A DNA stretch of 64,000 bases, taken from Streptomyces sp. DH-12 (GTDB taxonomy: Bacteria > Actinomycetota > Actinomycetes > Streptomycetales > Streptomycetaceae). The DNA lies in contig NZ_PPFB01000001.1 in NCBI RefSeq assembly GCF_002899455.1, forward strand, positions 1,302,001 through 1,366,000. The letters are read 5' to 3'. Each line of letters starts with the position of its first letter. Within the stretch, counting starts at the first letter, position 1. Position numbers and translations under genes: made by a program. The notes under the pieces were generated by a model. The model searched no databases, was not told where the DNA came from, and was given only the letters and a program-made list of their open reading frames with translations. Positions 54,611 through 62,889 of the stretch are shown one piece after another.

Positions 54611-56127
54611 GACGCCGGGCTTCCTTCCATGACCAGGTCGAGTACACGGTGTTCGTCGAGTTCGCGGGCGGGCGCCGTGTGGACGACGGAGCCCTCGCGC
54701 AGCACCAGGACGCGGTCGGCGAGGCCCAGGACCTCGGGCACCTCGCTGGAGACCAGCAGCACGGCGAGCCCTTCGTCCGCCAGCCGCCGTACGACCGCGT
54801 ACAGTTCGGCGCGGGCGCCGACGTCGACGCCGCGGGTGGGTTCGTCGAGCAGCAGCACCCGGCAGCCGCGCAGCAGCCAGCGGGCGAGCACGGCCTTCTG
54901 CTGGTTGCCGCCGGACAGGGTGCGCACGGGCACGTCGGGGTTGTCGGGCCGCAGGGACAGCTCCCGGACCGCCGCGCGCGCCGCCCCCAGTTCGGCGCCG
55001 CGGTCGATCCAGCCGGCCCGCGCGAAGCGGGACATGGAGGAGACGGACACGTTGCGGGTGACCGACTCCAGCATCAGCAGGGCCTGCGCCTTGCGTTCCT
55101 CGGGTGCGAGGCCCAGTCCGGCGCGGACGGCCGCGCGGACGCTGCCGGGGCGGAGCGGTTTTCCGTCGACCAGGACGCGGCCGGTGTCGGGCTTGCGGGC
55201 GCCGTAGATCGTCTCGAGGATCTCCGACCGTCCGGACCCGACGAGTCCGGCGAGGCCGACGATCTCGCCGGGGCGGACGTGGAGGTCGAGCGGGGCGAAC
55301 TCCCCGCGCCTGGAGAGGTTTTCGACGGTGAGGACCGGATCGCCCGCGGCCGGCGGGGCGGCGGGGCGGGGCGGGAAGACGTACTCGACGGTGCGGCCCG
55401 TCATCAGCGACACCACCTCGCTGGTCGGCGTCGACCTGGCGGGCAGCCCGCGGGCCACGGCCCGGCCGTCCTTCAGCACGGTCACGCGGTCGCCGATGCG
55501 GCGGATCTCCTCCAGGCGGTGGGAGATGTAGACCACGGCGACGCCGGCGGCGGTCAGGTCGCCGACGATGCGGAAGAGGTTGTCGACCTCGTCCGGGTCG
55601 AGGGCGGCGGACGGCTCGTCCATCACGATGAGCCGTACGTCGTGGGAGAGGGCACGCGCCATGGACACGATCTGCTGGTGCGCGGCGGACAGGTCGCCGA
55701 CCAGGCGGCCGGGGTCGATCTCCGGGTGCCCGAGGCGCTTCAGCAGTTCGGCGGTGGACGCCTTGGCGGCCCGGCCGCGGACGACGAATCCGGCGGTGGT
55801 GGGTTCGTGGCCGAGGTGGACGTTCTCCGCGACCGACAGGTGCTCCACCAGGTCGAGTTCCTGGTAGATGGTGGCGATGCCGAGGCGCATGGCGGCGATC
55901 GGCGAGCGCAGGGTGACGTCGTCACCGCGCCAGCGGATCGTGCCCGTGTCGGGCTGGTGGGCGCCGGCCAGCACCTTGATCAAGGTGGACTTCCCGGCGC
56001 CGTTCTGGCCGAGCAGACAGTGCACCTCGCCGGCCTGGACGTCGAGGTCCACGCCGTCCAGCGCCCGGACTCCCGGGAACGACTTGGTGATGCCGGACAT
56101 GCTGAGCAGGGGTGGTTCTGATGCCAT
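54607..56127 (-). CDS. Sugar ABC transporter ATP-binding protein, duplicated (RbsA-like)
   Basis: 506 residues with two ABC domains. Domain 1: Walker A GQNGAGKSTLIK (about 39-50), DLSAAHQQIVSMARALSHD as a degenerate signature, Walker B LIVMDEPSAAL. Domain 2: GLVGSGRSEILE replaces Walker A, as is usual in RbsA/MglA, then TLSGGNQQKAVLARWL and VLLLDEPTRGVDVGA. Powers uptake through the RbsC-like permease. First gene of the transport operon. Confidence 0.94.
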   Translation of the reverse strand: MASEPPLLSMSGITKSFPGVRALDGVDLDVQAGEVHCLLGQNGAGKSTLIKVLAGAHQPDTGTIRWRGDDVTLRSPIAAMRLGIATIYQELDLVEHLSVAENVHLGHEPTTAGFVVRGRAAKASTAELLKRLGHPEIDPGRLVGDLSAAHQQIVSMARALSHDVRLIVMDEPSAALDPDEVDNLFRIVGDLTAAGVAVVYISHRLEEIRRIGDRVTVLKDGRAVARGLPARSTPTSEVVSLMTGRTVEYVFPPRPAAPPAAGDPVLTVENLSRRGEFAPLDLHVRPGEIVGLAGLVGSGRSEILETIYGARKPDTGRVLVDGKPLRPGSVRAAVRAGLGLAPEERKAQALLMLESVTRNVSVSSMSRFARAGWIDRGAELGAARAAVRELSLRPDNPDVPVRTLSGGNQQKAVLARWLLRGCRVLLLDEPTRGVDVGARAELYAVVRRLADEGLAVLLVSSEVPEVLGLADRVLVLREGSVVHTAPARELDEHRVLDLVMEGSPAS

Positions 56128-56540
56128 GCGGATTCCCCTCGGCGGGCGTGGGCCGGCGGCCCCTCACGGGACCGGCTCTCGGGCCCCTCGCGGGACAAGC
56201 GGTGTCTGGCCCCTCGCGGGGCCGGCTTTCCTGGCCCCCTCCGGGGCGCGCGTTTTCGGGCAGGGCGGAGCAGAGCGGCGGCGGTTGTGCGGTGTCGGGG
56301 CGGGTGGTGCGGCTCGTACCGGAGCGGGACGGCGCCCGCGCCGGCGGGTGGTACGGCCCGCACCGGAGCGGACGGCTTCCGTCTCGGCGGGGCGTGCTGT
56401 TCTCGGCGGGTCGTACTGTTCGCGCCGGTGCGGCTGGCGGTCGCACCGGCGAGGTGGTGCCTTGCACGCCGGTACGGGGCTGGGACCCGTGCCGGCGGGT
56501 GGTGCAGTCCGGATCGGTGCGGGCGGGCCCGCGCCGAGTG

Positions 56541-56721
56541 GTGCTGGCGCCGGGGCTGGCGAACCCTCCCCGGATGGTGCTGGCGCCGGGGCTGGCGAAC
56601 CCTCCCCGGGTGGTGCTGGCGCCGGGGCTGGCGAACCCTCCCCGGGTGGTGCTGGCGCCGGGGCTGGCGAACCCTCCCCGGATGGTGCTGGACACCGGAG
56701 CGGGCGAACCCTCCCCGGATG
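56541..56721. repeat. Tandem repeat, five units of 36-37 bp
   Basis: Units begin at 56541, 56577, 56613, 56649 and 56685. The first four differ at one base (CCCCGGATG or CCCCGGGTG); the fifth is diverged and 37 bp, and a partial sixth follows. Unit core: GGGGCTGGCGAACCCTCCCC. It lies in the 636-bp gap between the ROK gene and the ABC operon. The rest of that gap (56128-56540) holds looser repeats of GCCCCTCGCGGG and GTACCGGAGCGG but no gene that I can support. Confidence 0.9.
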
Positions 56722-56763
56722 GTGCTGGGCGCCGGTGCGGCGGGCCGCCGTGCCGGCGTCGGC

Positions 56764-57954
56764 TCAGGCGGGTGAGAACAGGTGGTCGCTGATGAGGCGG
56801 GCCGCGCCGATGACTCCGGCGGTGGGGCCCAGCTCCCCCAGGACGATGGGCAGGTTGCCCGTCGCCAGGGGCAGCGACCCGCGGTAGACCTGGGTACGGA
56901 TCGCGGCGAGCAGGGTGTGGCCGAGACCGGTCACCCCGCCGCCGATCACCACCAGGCCCGGGTTGAAGAAGCTGACCAGGCCGGCGATGACCTGGCCGGT
57001 GCGGTTCCCGCCCTCGCGGATCAGGTCGAGGGCGGTGGCGTCACCGGCGGCGGCCGCGGCGGCGACGTCGACGGCGCTGAGCGTGCCGTTCGCCTCCAGC
57101 CGGGCGGCGAGTTCGGGCGAGAGCCGCTGCTCGGCGGCCTCCGTCGCGTCCCGTGCGAGGGCCGCGCCGGAGAAGTGCGCCTCCAGGCAGCCCCGGTTGC
57201 CGCAGGCGCACGGGCGTCCGTCGGGCACGGCCTGGATGTGCCCGATGTCGCCCGCGCTGCCCGTCGTACCGCGGTAGACCTCACCGCCGACGACGATGCC
57301 GCAGCCGATGCCGGTGCCGATCTTGACGCAGAGGAAGTCGGCGACGGTGCGGGCGACGCCCGCGTGCTGCTCCCCCAGCGCCATGAGGTTCACGTCGTTG
57401 TCGACCATGACCGGGCAGCCGAGTTCCTGGCTGAGCGCCTCCCGCACCGGGAAGCCGTCCCAGCCGGGCATGATCGGCGGCGCGACCGGGATGCCCTCGG
57501 GGAAGCGGACCGGCCCGGGGACGCCGATGCCGGCGCCGTCGAACCCTTCCGCGAGCCCGGTGGCCTTCAGCTTGGCGGCCATGACCAGCACCTGCTCGAA
57601 GACCGCGACCGGCCCCTCGCGCACGTCCATCGGCTGGTTGATGTGCCCGAGGATCTCCAGCTCGGCGTTGGTGACGGCGACGTCGACCGAGGTCGCGCCG
57701 ATGTCGACGCCGAGGAAGCGCAGGTGCGGGTTGAGACGGATGTTGTGGGAGCGGCGGCCGCCGCGCGAGGCGGCGAGTCCGTCGGCCACGACGAGTTCCG
57801 TCTCCAGCAGCCGGTCCACCTCCACGGCCAGCTTCGACCGGGACAGGTCGACCTGGTCGCCCAGCTGGGCACGGGAGTTGGGTCCGCCGTCGCGCAGCAG
57901 CCTGAGCAGTCGTGCCTGATGGGCGTTCGCGGGTCGCGCTGTCATGCGTCTCAC
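56764..57954 (-). CDS. ROK-family transcriptional regulator
   Basis: 396 residues from GTG 57954 (GGAGG upstream; ATG 57945 is a possible alternative). A winged HTH at about 10-65 (RLLRLLRDGGPNSRAQLGDQVDLSRSKLAVEVDRLLE) precedes an ASKHA sugar-kinase-like domain: GVDIGATSVDVAV (about 82), MVDNDVNLMALGE (about 180), the zinc motif CACGNRGCLEA (about 248-258) and VIGGGVTGLG (about 340). Such regulators repress sugar-uptake operons and are released by the sugar or its phosphate. It lies upstream of, and codirectional with, the RbsABC-type operon. Confidence 0.92.
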   Translation of the reverse strand: MRRMTARPANAHQARLLRLLRDGGPNSRAQLGDQVDLSRSKLAVEVDRLLETELVVADGLAASRGGRRSHNIRLNPHLRFLGVDIGATSVDVAVTNAELEILGHINQPMDVREGPVAVFEQVLVMAAKLKATGLAEGFDGAGIGVPGPVRFPEGIPVAPPIMPGWDGFPVREALSQELGCPVMVDNDVNLMALGEQHAGVARTVADFLCVKIGTGIGCGIVVGGEVYRGTTGSAGDIGHIQAVPDGRPCACGNRGCLEAHFSGAALARDATEAAEQRLSPELAARLEANGTLSAVDVAAAAAAGDATALDLIREGGNRTGQVIAGLVSFFNPGLVVIGGGVTGLGHTLLAAIRTQVYRGSLPLATGNLPIVLGELGPTAGVIGAARLISDHLFSPA

Positions 57955-58078
57955 GAGCCCCTCCCCGCCTCATCGGCTGTGCGCGCCGGATTCCGGCCAC
58001 GTGTGTGGCGTGCTTTCGGAGGGGAAAGTAGCAGCGCCTGCCGGAGGTGGGAAGAAGTCGCGCAGGAATTGGCCCCTA

Positions 58079-58101
58079 CTTTTTCCACTCTCAGGACAAA
58101 G
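58079..58101. promoter_or_regulatory. Candidate palindromic operator upstream of the ROK gene
   Basis: CTTTTTCC-ACTCTCA-GGACAAAG, an 8+8 bp palindrome with one mismatch, 125 bp before GTG 57954. It matches the element at 50124-50146 in both half-sites and in spacing (CTTTT-N10-GGACAAAG). Probable autoregulatory site. Confidence 0.45.
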
Positions 58102-58150
58102 AGGGGGCGCGGAGCGCGGGACAGTCCCGCCCGGAGCGGGACGAATCCTC

Positions 58151-58945
58151 TCAGGAGTCCTCCCGCGCGTGGTGCGACCGCCGGGTGTGTTCGGTGTGTT
58201 CCCGCATCAGGCGGGCGGCCGACTGCTCGTCCCGCGCGGCGATGGCGGCGATCGGCTCACGGTGCTCGGTCCAGGACCGCTCGCCGCGCTGCCGGGCGAC
58301 CGGCGTGCAGTACCAGCGCACCCGCCGGTCCACCTGGGCGGCCGGCCCGGCGAGCACCGCGTTGCCCGCCGGCTCCCTCACCGTGGCGTGGAAACGGGCG
58401 TTGAGCGCCACCGCGGCGTCCGCGGCGTCCGACCTCACCGCCTCGAGGCCCTCGGCGAGGATCGCCTCCAGCGCCTGGACGCCCTCGCTGCCGGCGTTGC
58501 CCGCGGCCGGCCGGGCCGCCTCCGCCTCCGCCTCCGCCTCCGGCAGGGTGCGGACGGTGAGCAGCTGGCCGGCCTCCTCCTCCGTGGGCTCGTGCACGAA
58601 CGCGCCCTGCGCGGGCCGCGGATCGGCCCACCCCTCGGCGTGGAGACGCTGGAGCGCCTCGCGCACCGGCCGGCGGAAGACACCGAGGTGGCCGGCGAGT
58701 TCGCTCTCGACGAGGTGCCGGCCCGGCCGGAGGGCGCGCGTGGTGATGAGTCCGAGCAGCGCCTCGTGGACGCGGTCGCACAGCGGGCCCGGCCGTTCGA
58801 GCCGGGGCGCCGCCCCCCCCCCCCCCCCCCCCCCCCCCCGGGGCAGTCCTGTCGGCGCCACCGGTCCCTCCTCGGCGGCGCCGCGCGTCCGTCGTGAACA
58901 CCGCTGACACCGCGGACGCCTTGGGGGTGATCGCCTGTCGCCCAC
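58151..58945 (-). CDS. GntR-family (FCD) transcriptional regulator with a long poly-G tract; possibly out of frame
   Basis: The domain-coding frame ends at 58151. The winged helix is LCDRVHEALLGLITTRALRPGRHLVESELAGHLGVFRRPVREALQRLHAEGWADPRPAQGAFVHEP and the FCD ligand domain follows (LNARFHATVREPAGNAVLAGPAAQVDRRVRWYCTPVARQRGERSWTEHREPIAAIAARDE). In this frame the only upstream start is GTG 58945, giving an unconvincing leader. A more natural leader (SAVFTTDARRRRGGTGG) from GTG 58910 is one frame off because of the 28-G run and would be in frame with 27. Recognition-helix and FCD residues deviate from relatives (FRRPVREAL, LPEAEAEAEAARP), so the gene may be decaying or phase-variable. Confidence 0.7.
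   Translation of the reverse strand: MGDRRSPPRRPRCQRCSRRTRGAAEEGPVAPTGLPRGGGGGGGGAAPRLERPGPLCDRVHEALLGLITTRALRPGRHLVESELAGHLGVFRRPVREALQRLHAEGWADPRPAQGAFVHEPTEEEAGQLLTVRTLPEAEAEAEAARPAAGNAGSEGVQALEAILAEGLEAVRSDAADAAVALNARFHATVREPAGNAVLAGPAAQVDRRVRWYCTPVARQRGERSWTEHREPIAAIAARDEQSAARLMREHTEHTRRSHHAREDS
58518..58541. repeat. Four tandem GCCTCC hexamers
   Basis: Within the GntR gene, coding for a Glu-Ala repeat. In-frame expansion in the FCD domain. Confidence 0.85.
58813..58840. repeat. 28-bp homopolymer (poly-C on +, poly-G in the GntR coding strand)
   Basis: Uninterrupted run of 28 C followed directly by GGGG. It lies near the 5' end of the GntR gene. Such runs slip readily during replication and are also prone to sequencing or assembly error. 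Confidence 0.95.
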
Positions 58946-59008
58946 AGGCTGCGGCGCCGCGCCGGCCCCCCGGCGGGGATCGCCCTCGTCACATCACGAC
59001 GGGCCCGC

Positions 59009-59956
59009 TCAGGGGCACCGCACGACCTGCCCCGCGTACGACAGGTTCCCGCCGAAGCCGAACAGCAGCACCGGGTCCCCGCTGGACACCGCGCCCTGTT
59101 CGACGAGTTTGGAGAAGGCGAGCGGGATGCTCGCGGCCGACGTGTTGCCGGAGTCGACGACGTCTCGCGCGACGACCGCGTTGACGGCGCCGATCCGGCG
59201 CGCGAGGGGTTCCACGATCCGCAGGTTGGCCTGGTGCAGCACGACCGCGGCGAGGTCCTCGGGCGTCAGTCCCGCCTTCTCGCAGGCCCGCCGGGCGAAT
59301 TCCGGGAGCCGGGTGGTCGCCCACCGGTAGACGCTCTGCCCCTCCTGTGCGAACCGCGGCGGGGTCCCCTCGATCCGCACCGCGTTGCCCATCTCGGGCA
59401 CCGAGCCCCACAGCACGGGGCCGATGCCGTTCTCCGCGCCCGGCCCGGCCGCCTCCACGACGGCCGCGCCCGCCCCGTCGCCGACCAGGACGCAGGTGGT
59501 GCGGTCGGTCCAGTCGGTCACCTCGGACATCTTGTCGGCGCCGATGACCAGCACCCGGTGCGCCCCGCCGGCCCGTACCGCGTGGTCGGCGGTGGCGAGG
59601 GCGTGGGTGAAGCCGGCGCACACCACGTTGACGTCCATGACGGCGGGGCCGGGCATGCCGAGGCGGGCGGCGACGCGGGCCGCCATGTTGGGCGAGCGGT
59701 CGATCGCGGTGGAGGTGGCGACCAGGACCAGGTCGATCTCGGCGGGGGTCCGGCCGGCCGCCGCGAGCGCCTTGGCGGCGGCGTGCGCGGCCAGTTCGTC
59801 GACGGGCTCGTCGGGTCCGGCGATGTGACGGGTGCGGATGCCGACCCGGCTCGTGATCCACGCGTCGCTGGTGTCGACCCTGCCCGCCAGGTCCTCGTTG
59901 GTCAGGACCCGGGCGGGCTGGTAGTGGCCGACGGCGGTGATGCGCGAGCCGCTCAT
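59009..59956 (-). CDS. Beta-ketoacyl-ACP synthase III (FabH-like)
   Basis: 315 residues from ATG 59956 with GGGGA upstream. The catalytic triad is present: Cys in VNVVCAGFTHAL (about 112), His in VVLHQANLRI (about 239), Asn in DSGNTSAASIP (about 269). WITSRVGIRTRHI is the N-terminal family motif. Condenses an acyl-CoA starter with malonyl-ACP. It stands alone, without other fatty acid or polyketide genes, so a role in a special starter unit or small acyl product is possible. Confidence 0.93.
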   Translation of the reverse strand: MSGSRITAVGHYQPARVLTNEDLAGRVDTSDAWITSRVGIRTRHIAGPDEPVDELAAHAAAKALAAAGRTPAEIDLVLVATSTAIDRSPNMAARVAARLGMPGPAVMDVNVVCAGFTHALATADHAVRAGGAHRVLVIGADKMSEVTDWTDRTTCVLVGDGAGAAVVEAAGPGAENGIGPVLWGSVPEMGNAVRIEGTPPRFAQEGQSVYRWATTRLPEFARRACEKAGLTPEDLAAVVLHQANLRIVEPLARRIGAVNAVVARDVVDSGNTSAASIPLAFSKLVEQGAVSSGDPVLLFGFGGNLSYAGQVVRCP

Positions 59957-60360
59957 GGTGGTCCCCTCGGTGATCCGGTTGCGGGATGCACCAGTCTGAT
60001 CAGTGACTCACGGGTACGAGTGCAGGTGAAGCGACAGGAAACGGGCGCGAGGCTTGTCGCCTTCCGTCAGCCCCCGGGAGCCTCCGTCCGGCGTCCCCGC
60101 GCCCGTGCGCCGTCCGGAGGGGCTGACGGGCGCGGCCGGCGCGAACGCCGCGGGGTGCGCACGGCGGACCGGGCGGAGACCCGCGGTCCGGCGGTGACGG
60201 CGGGCGCGTCGGCCGCGGGCCGGGCGGTGGGCGGCGCCCGCGCCGGCAGCACGCCGAGCCCGCGCGGGCCGTCGGCCGCGTGGTGCGCTCGGTGGCGGAA
60301 CACCGCCGCGATCCCCGTCGCGGGCGCGGCTTCGACGCCCGCGTCGGCGCCTCCCCACGG
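59957..60360. other. Gap without intact gene
   Basis: About 0.4 kb between the FabH gene (leftward) and the formate dehydrogenase scrap. The palindrome CTGATCAG at 59996-60003 sits in the presumed FabH promoter region. No coding signal otherwise. Confidence 0.35.
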
Positions 60361-60608
60361 GAACGCTGTCGTTCGGATCGGAGTTCGACCTGCGGACGGC
60401 GGGTACGTGGGACGGGTCGCGGCGGACGCGCACGACGACCGTGTGCGCCTCCCGCGGCGTGGGCCGCAGCCTGACGCCCCACGTGCAGGACAATGAGATC
60501 GTGAAGGTCACGTCGTCGCGCGACGCCCCCGTGGCCCACGGCACCCTGTGCGTCAAGGGCCGGTTCGGCTGCCGGCACGTGCGGACCGGGACGGAACGGA
60601 ACGGGTAG
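60361..60608 (+). pseudogene. Remnant of a formate dehydrogenase alpha subunit
   Basis: The frame ending at TAG 60608 reads TTVCASRGVGRSLTPHVQDN, then EIVKVTSSRD, then GTLCVKGRFG. This is the [4Fe-4S]/molybdopterin N-terminus of FdhA-type enzymes (normally [26 protein letters not shown]...GNLCIKGRFGY), with two of the iron-sulfur Cys replaced (CASR, VGR) and a stop soon after. Only about 80 residues of a protein of 700 or more survive. It ends 4 bp before fdhD. Confidence 0.85.
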
Positions 60609-60612
60609 GGAC

Positions 60613-61497
60613 ATGGGACGAGTCACGGAACGACGCAAGGTGATCCGCATCCGGGACGGGGCGGTCTCCACCCGCCCGGACACGCTCGTCGCCGAGGAAC
60701 CCCTGGAGATCCGGCTGAACGGCAAGCCCCTGGCGATCACCATGCGCACCCCGGGGGACGACTTCGCGCTGGCGGCCGGCTTCCTGGTCAGCGAGGGGGT
60801 GCTGGCGACCGCGTCGGACCTGCGGAACATCGTCTACTGCGCCGGGGCGACGCGTGGGGGCGCCTCCCGCTCGGACGGAGCCGGGAGCGAGGGAGGGTCG
60901 AACACGTACAACGTGGTCGACGTGTCGACCGCTCCCGGGGTGGCGGTCCCCGACATCACGCTGGAGCGCAACGTCTACACCACCTCGTCCTGCGGTCTGT
61001 GCGGCAAGGCCAGCCTGGACGCGGTGCGCACCACGACCCGTCACCCGGTCGCGGACGCCCCGCGGCTGCGGGTGACGCCGGAGCTGCTGGCGGAGCTGCC
61101 GGACCGGCTGCGGGCGGCCCAGCGGGTCTTCGACCGCACCGGCGGACTGCACGCGGCGGCCCTGTTCGACGAGCACGGCGAGCTGCTGGACGTACGGGAG
61201 GACGTGGGCCGGCACAACGCGGTCGACAAGCTGGTCGGCCGCGCCCTGCAGAACGGGAGCCTGCCGCTGTCCCGGACCGTCCTCATGGTGTCCGGGCGGG
61301 CCTCGTTCGAGCTGGCGCAGAAGGCGGTCATGGCCGGCATCCCGGTGCTGGCGGCGGTCTCGGCGCCGTCCTCGCTGGCCGTGGACCTGGCGGCGGAGAC
61401 CGGCATGACCCTGGTCGGCTTCCTGCGGGGCAGCTCCATGAACGTGTACGCGGGTGAAGAGCGGATCGCCCTGCGGGCCGCGGCCGTCCGGGCCTGA
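60613..61497 (+). CDS. fdhD: Formate dehydrogenase accessory sulfurtransferase FdhD
   Basis: 294 residues from ATG 60613. The FdhD fold is recognised by TLVAEEPLEIRLNGKPLAITMRTPGDDFALAAGFLVSEGV, the sulfur-carrying Cys pair in SSCGLCGK (Cys127, Cys130), VREDVGRHNAVDKLVG and VSGRASFELAQKAVMAGIPVLAAVSAPSSLAVDLA. It passes sulfur from a cysteine desulfurase to the molybdenum cofactor of formate dehydrogenase. Intact, although the dehydrogenase gene in front of it is destroyed. Confidence 0.96.
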   Translation: MGRVTERRKVIRIRDGAVSTRPDTLVAEEPLEIRLNGKPLAITMRTPGDDFALAAGFLVSEGVLATASDLRNIVYCAGATRGGASRSDGAGSEGGSNTYNVVDVSTAPGVAVPDITLERNVYTTSSCGLCGKASLDAVRTTTRHPVADAPRLRVTPELLAELPDRLRAAQRVFDRTGGLHAAALFDEHGELLDVREDVGRHNAVDKLVGRALQNGSLPLSRTVLMVSGRASFELAQKAVMAGIPVLAAVSAPSSLAVDLAAETGMTLVGFLRGSSMNVYAGEERIALRAAAVRA

Positions 61498-61501
61498 CCG
61501 C

Positions 61502-61545
61502 CCCCTCCCCGCACGGCGGCGGGGCCGCGGCCGTGCGGCGAGGGG
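61502..61545. terminator. Hairpin terminator between fdhD and the symporter gene
   Basis: 16-bp inverted repeat with one mismatch (CCCCTCCCCGCACGGC at 61502-61517, partner at 61530-61545), 12-nt loop, 4 bp past fdhD, between convergent genes. Confidence 0.7.
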
Positions 61546-61675
61546 CACGCCGTACCGGTGCGCCAGGGGCGTGCCCGGGCCGGGCGCCGCCGCCCGCACC
61601 CCGCAGGCGCACCCCGGAACGAGCCGGGGAACTCCGCCGTGAACCGGGTGGAGACGTCCGCGGCGACGGCGACGC

Positions 61676-62716
61676 TCAGCCGGAACGTGTCCCGGTACCG
61701 GCCTCGGTTCGTGACCGTGCGGCTCGGTCCCCGGAAGCGGCCTGCGGGACCGGGTCCTTCGAGCGGCGCTTGGCGATCACCGCGCACACCATGAGCTGCA
61801 TCTGGTGGAACAGCATCAGCGGCAGCACGGCCAGCGAGGCGTGCGCCCCGAACAGCACGCTCGCCATGGGCAGTCCGGCGGCCAGCGACTTCTTCGACCC
61901 GGCGAACTGGATGGCGATCCGGTCCTCCCGCCCGAAGCCGAGGCCCTTGGCCCCGTACCAGGTGAGCGCCAGCATCACCGCGAGCAGCACCGATTCGACG
62001 GCGAGCAGTCCGCCGAGCCGGGCGGGGCTCACCTGGCCCCAGACGCCCTGCACCATGCCCTCGCTGAACGCGGTGTAGACGACGAGCAGGATGGAGCCGC
62101 GGTCCACCAGTCCGAGCACCTTGCGGTGGCGGGCCACGAAGCCGCCGATCCAGCGGCGCGTGACCTGCCCGGCGAGGAACGGCACCAGCAGCTGGAGCAC
62201 GATCTCCACCACCGAGTCGGCGGAGAAGCCGCCCGCGCCGCCGCCGAGCAGCGCCGCCGCGAGCAGCGGGGTGACGACGATGCCGGCCAGCGAGGAGAAC
62301 GAGCCGGCGCAGATCGCGGCGGGCACGTTGCCGCGGGCGATCGAGGTGAACGCGATCGACGACTGGATGGTGGAGGGGACCAGGGTGCAGAACAGCAGCC
62401 CCTGGTGGAGCGGGTCGGTGAGAAGCGCCGGGACGAGCCCGCGGGTGGCCAGGCCCAGCAGGGGGAAGACCACGAAGGTGCAGGCCAGGACGGTGACGTG
62501 GAGCCGCCAGTGGGTGAGGCCGTCCAGCGCCTCGCGGGTGGACAGGCGGGCGCCGTAGAGGAAGAAGAGGAACGCGATCGCGGCGGTGGAGGCGCCGGAG
62601 GCGATGTCCGCGCCGGTGCCGCGGGCGGGCAGCAGCGCGGCCAGTCCCACCGTGCCGAGCAGGAGCGTGATGTACGGGTCGACCGGCATCCAGCGCGGCC
62701 AGTGCGGGCGTTTCAC
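61676..62716 (-). CDS. Bile acid:sodium symporter family protein
   Basis: 346 residues from GTG 62716 with GGAG upstream; the open frame starts earlier but without homology. About 9-10 membrane helices. Family features are AFLFFLYGARLSTREAL (about 50-66), TLVPSTIQSSIAFTSIARGNVPAAI (the crossover region, about 113-137), VVTPLLAA and IAIQFAGSKKSLAAGLPMASVLF (about 266-288). Imports organic anions with Na+ or H+; substrate unknown. Divergent from a LysR gene 173 bp away, which probably controls it. Confidence 0.92.
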   Translation of the reverse strand: MKRPHWPRWMPVDPYITLLLGTVGLAALLPARGTGADIASGASTAAIAFLFFLYGARLSTREALDGLTHWRLHVTVLACTFVVFPLLGLATRGLVPALLTDPLHQGLLFCTLVPSTIQSSIAFTSIARGNVPAAICAGSFSSLAGIVVTPLLAAALLGGGAGGFSADSVVEIVLQLLVPFLAGQVTRRWIGGFVARHRKVLGLVDRGSILLVVYTAFSEGMVQGVWGQVSPARLGGLLAVESVLLAVMLALTWYGAKGLGFGREDRIAIQFAGSKKSLAAGLPMASVLFGAHASLAVLPLMLFHQMQLMVCAVIAKRRSKDPVPQAASGDRAARSRTEAGTGTRSG

Positions 62717-62889
62717 GGTGCTCCACGTGCTCGGGTGGGTGTGCGGCGGTGCGGTACGGGGACGAGTGCCCCCGGCACCGGGGACAAGCCGTCCCCGCCC
62801 CATCCTGCTCCTCCGCCCCGCGATCGGGAACGCCGCACACCGCTCTCATTGTCATCACGATGCGCGATCACCGGGGTAGGCTGCCCGGC

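Noticed and set aside
56541..56721. CRISPR array
   Set aside because: The 36-bp units are directly adjacent, with no unique spacers and no cas genes nearby.
58813..58840. Rho-independent terminator or G-quadruplex promoter element
   Set aside because: It is a single homopolymer inside a reading frame without an arm to pair with, apart from the four following G; slippage tract is the simpler reading.
60000..60830. Reverse open frame overlapping fdhD
   Set aside because: Antisense to fdhD and the formate dehydrogenase remnant, with no homology or ribosome site.
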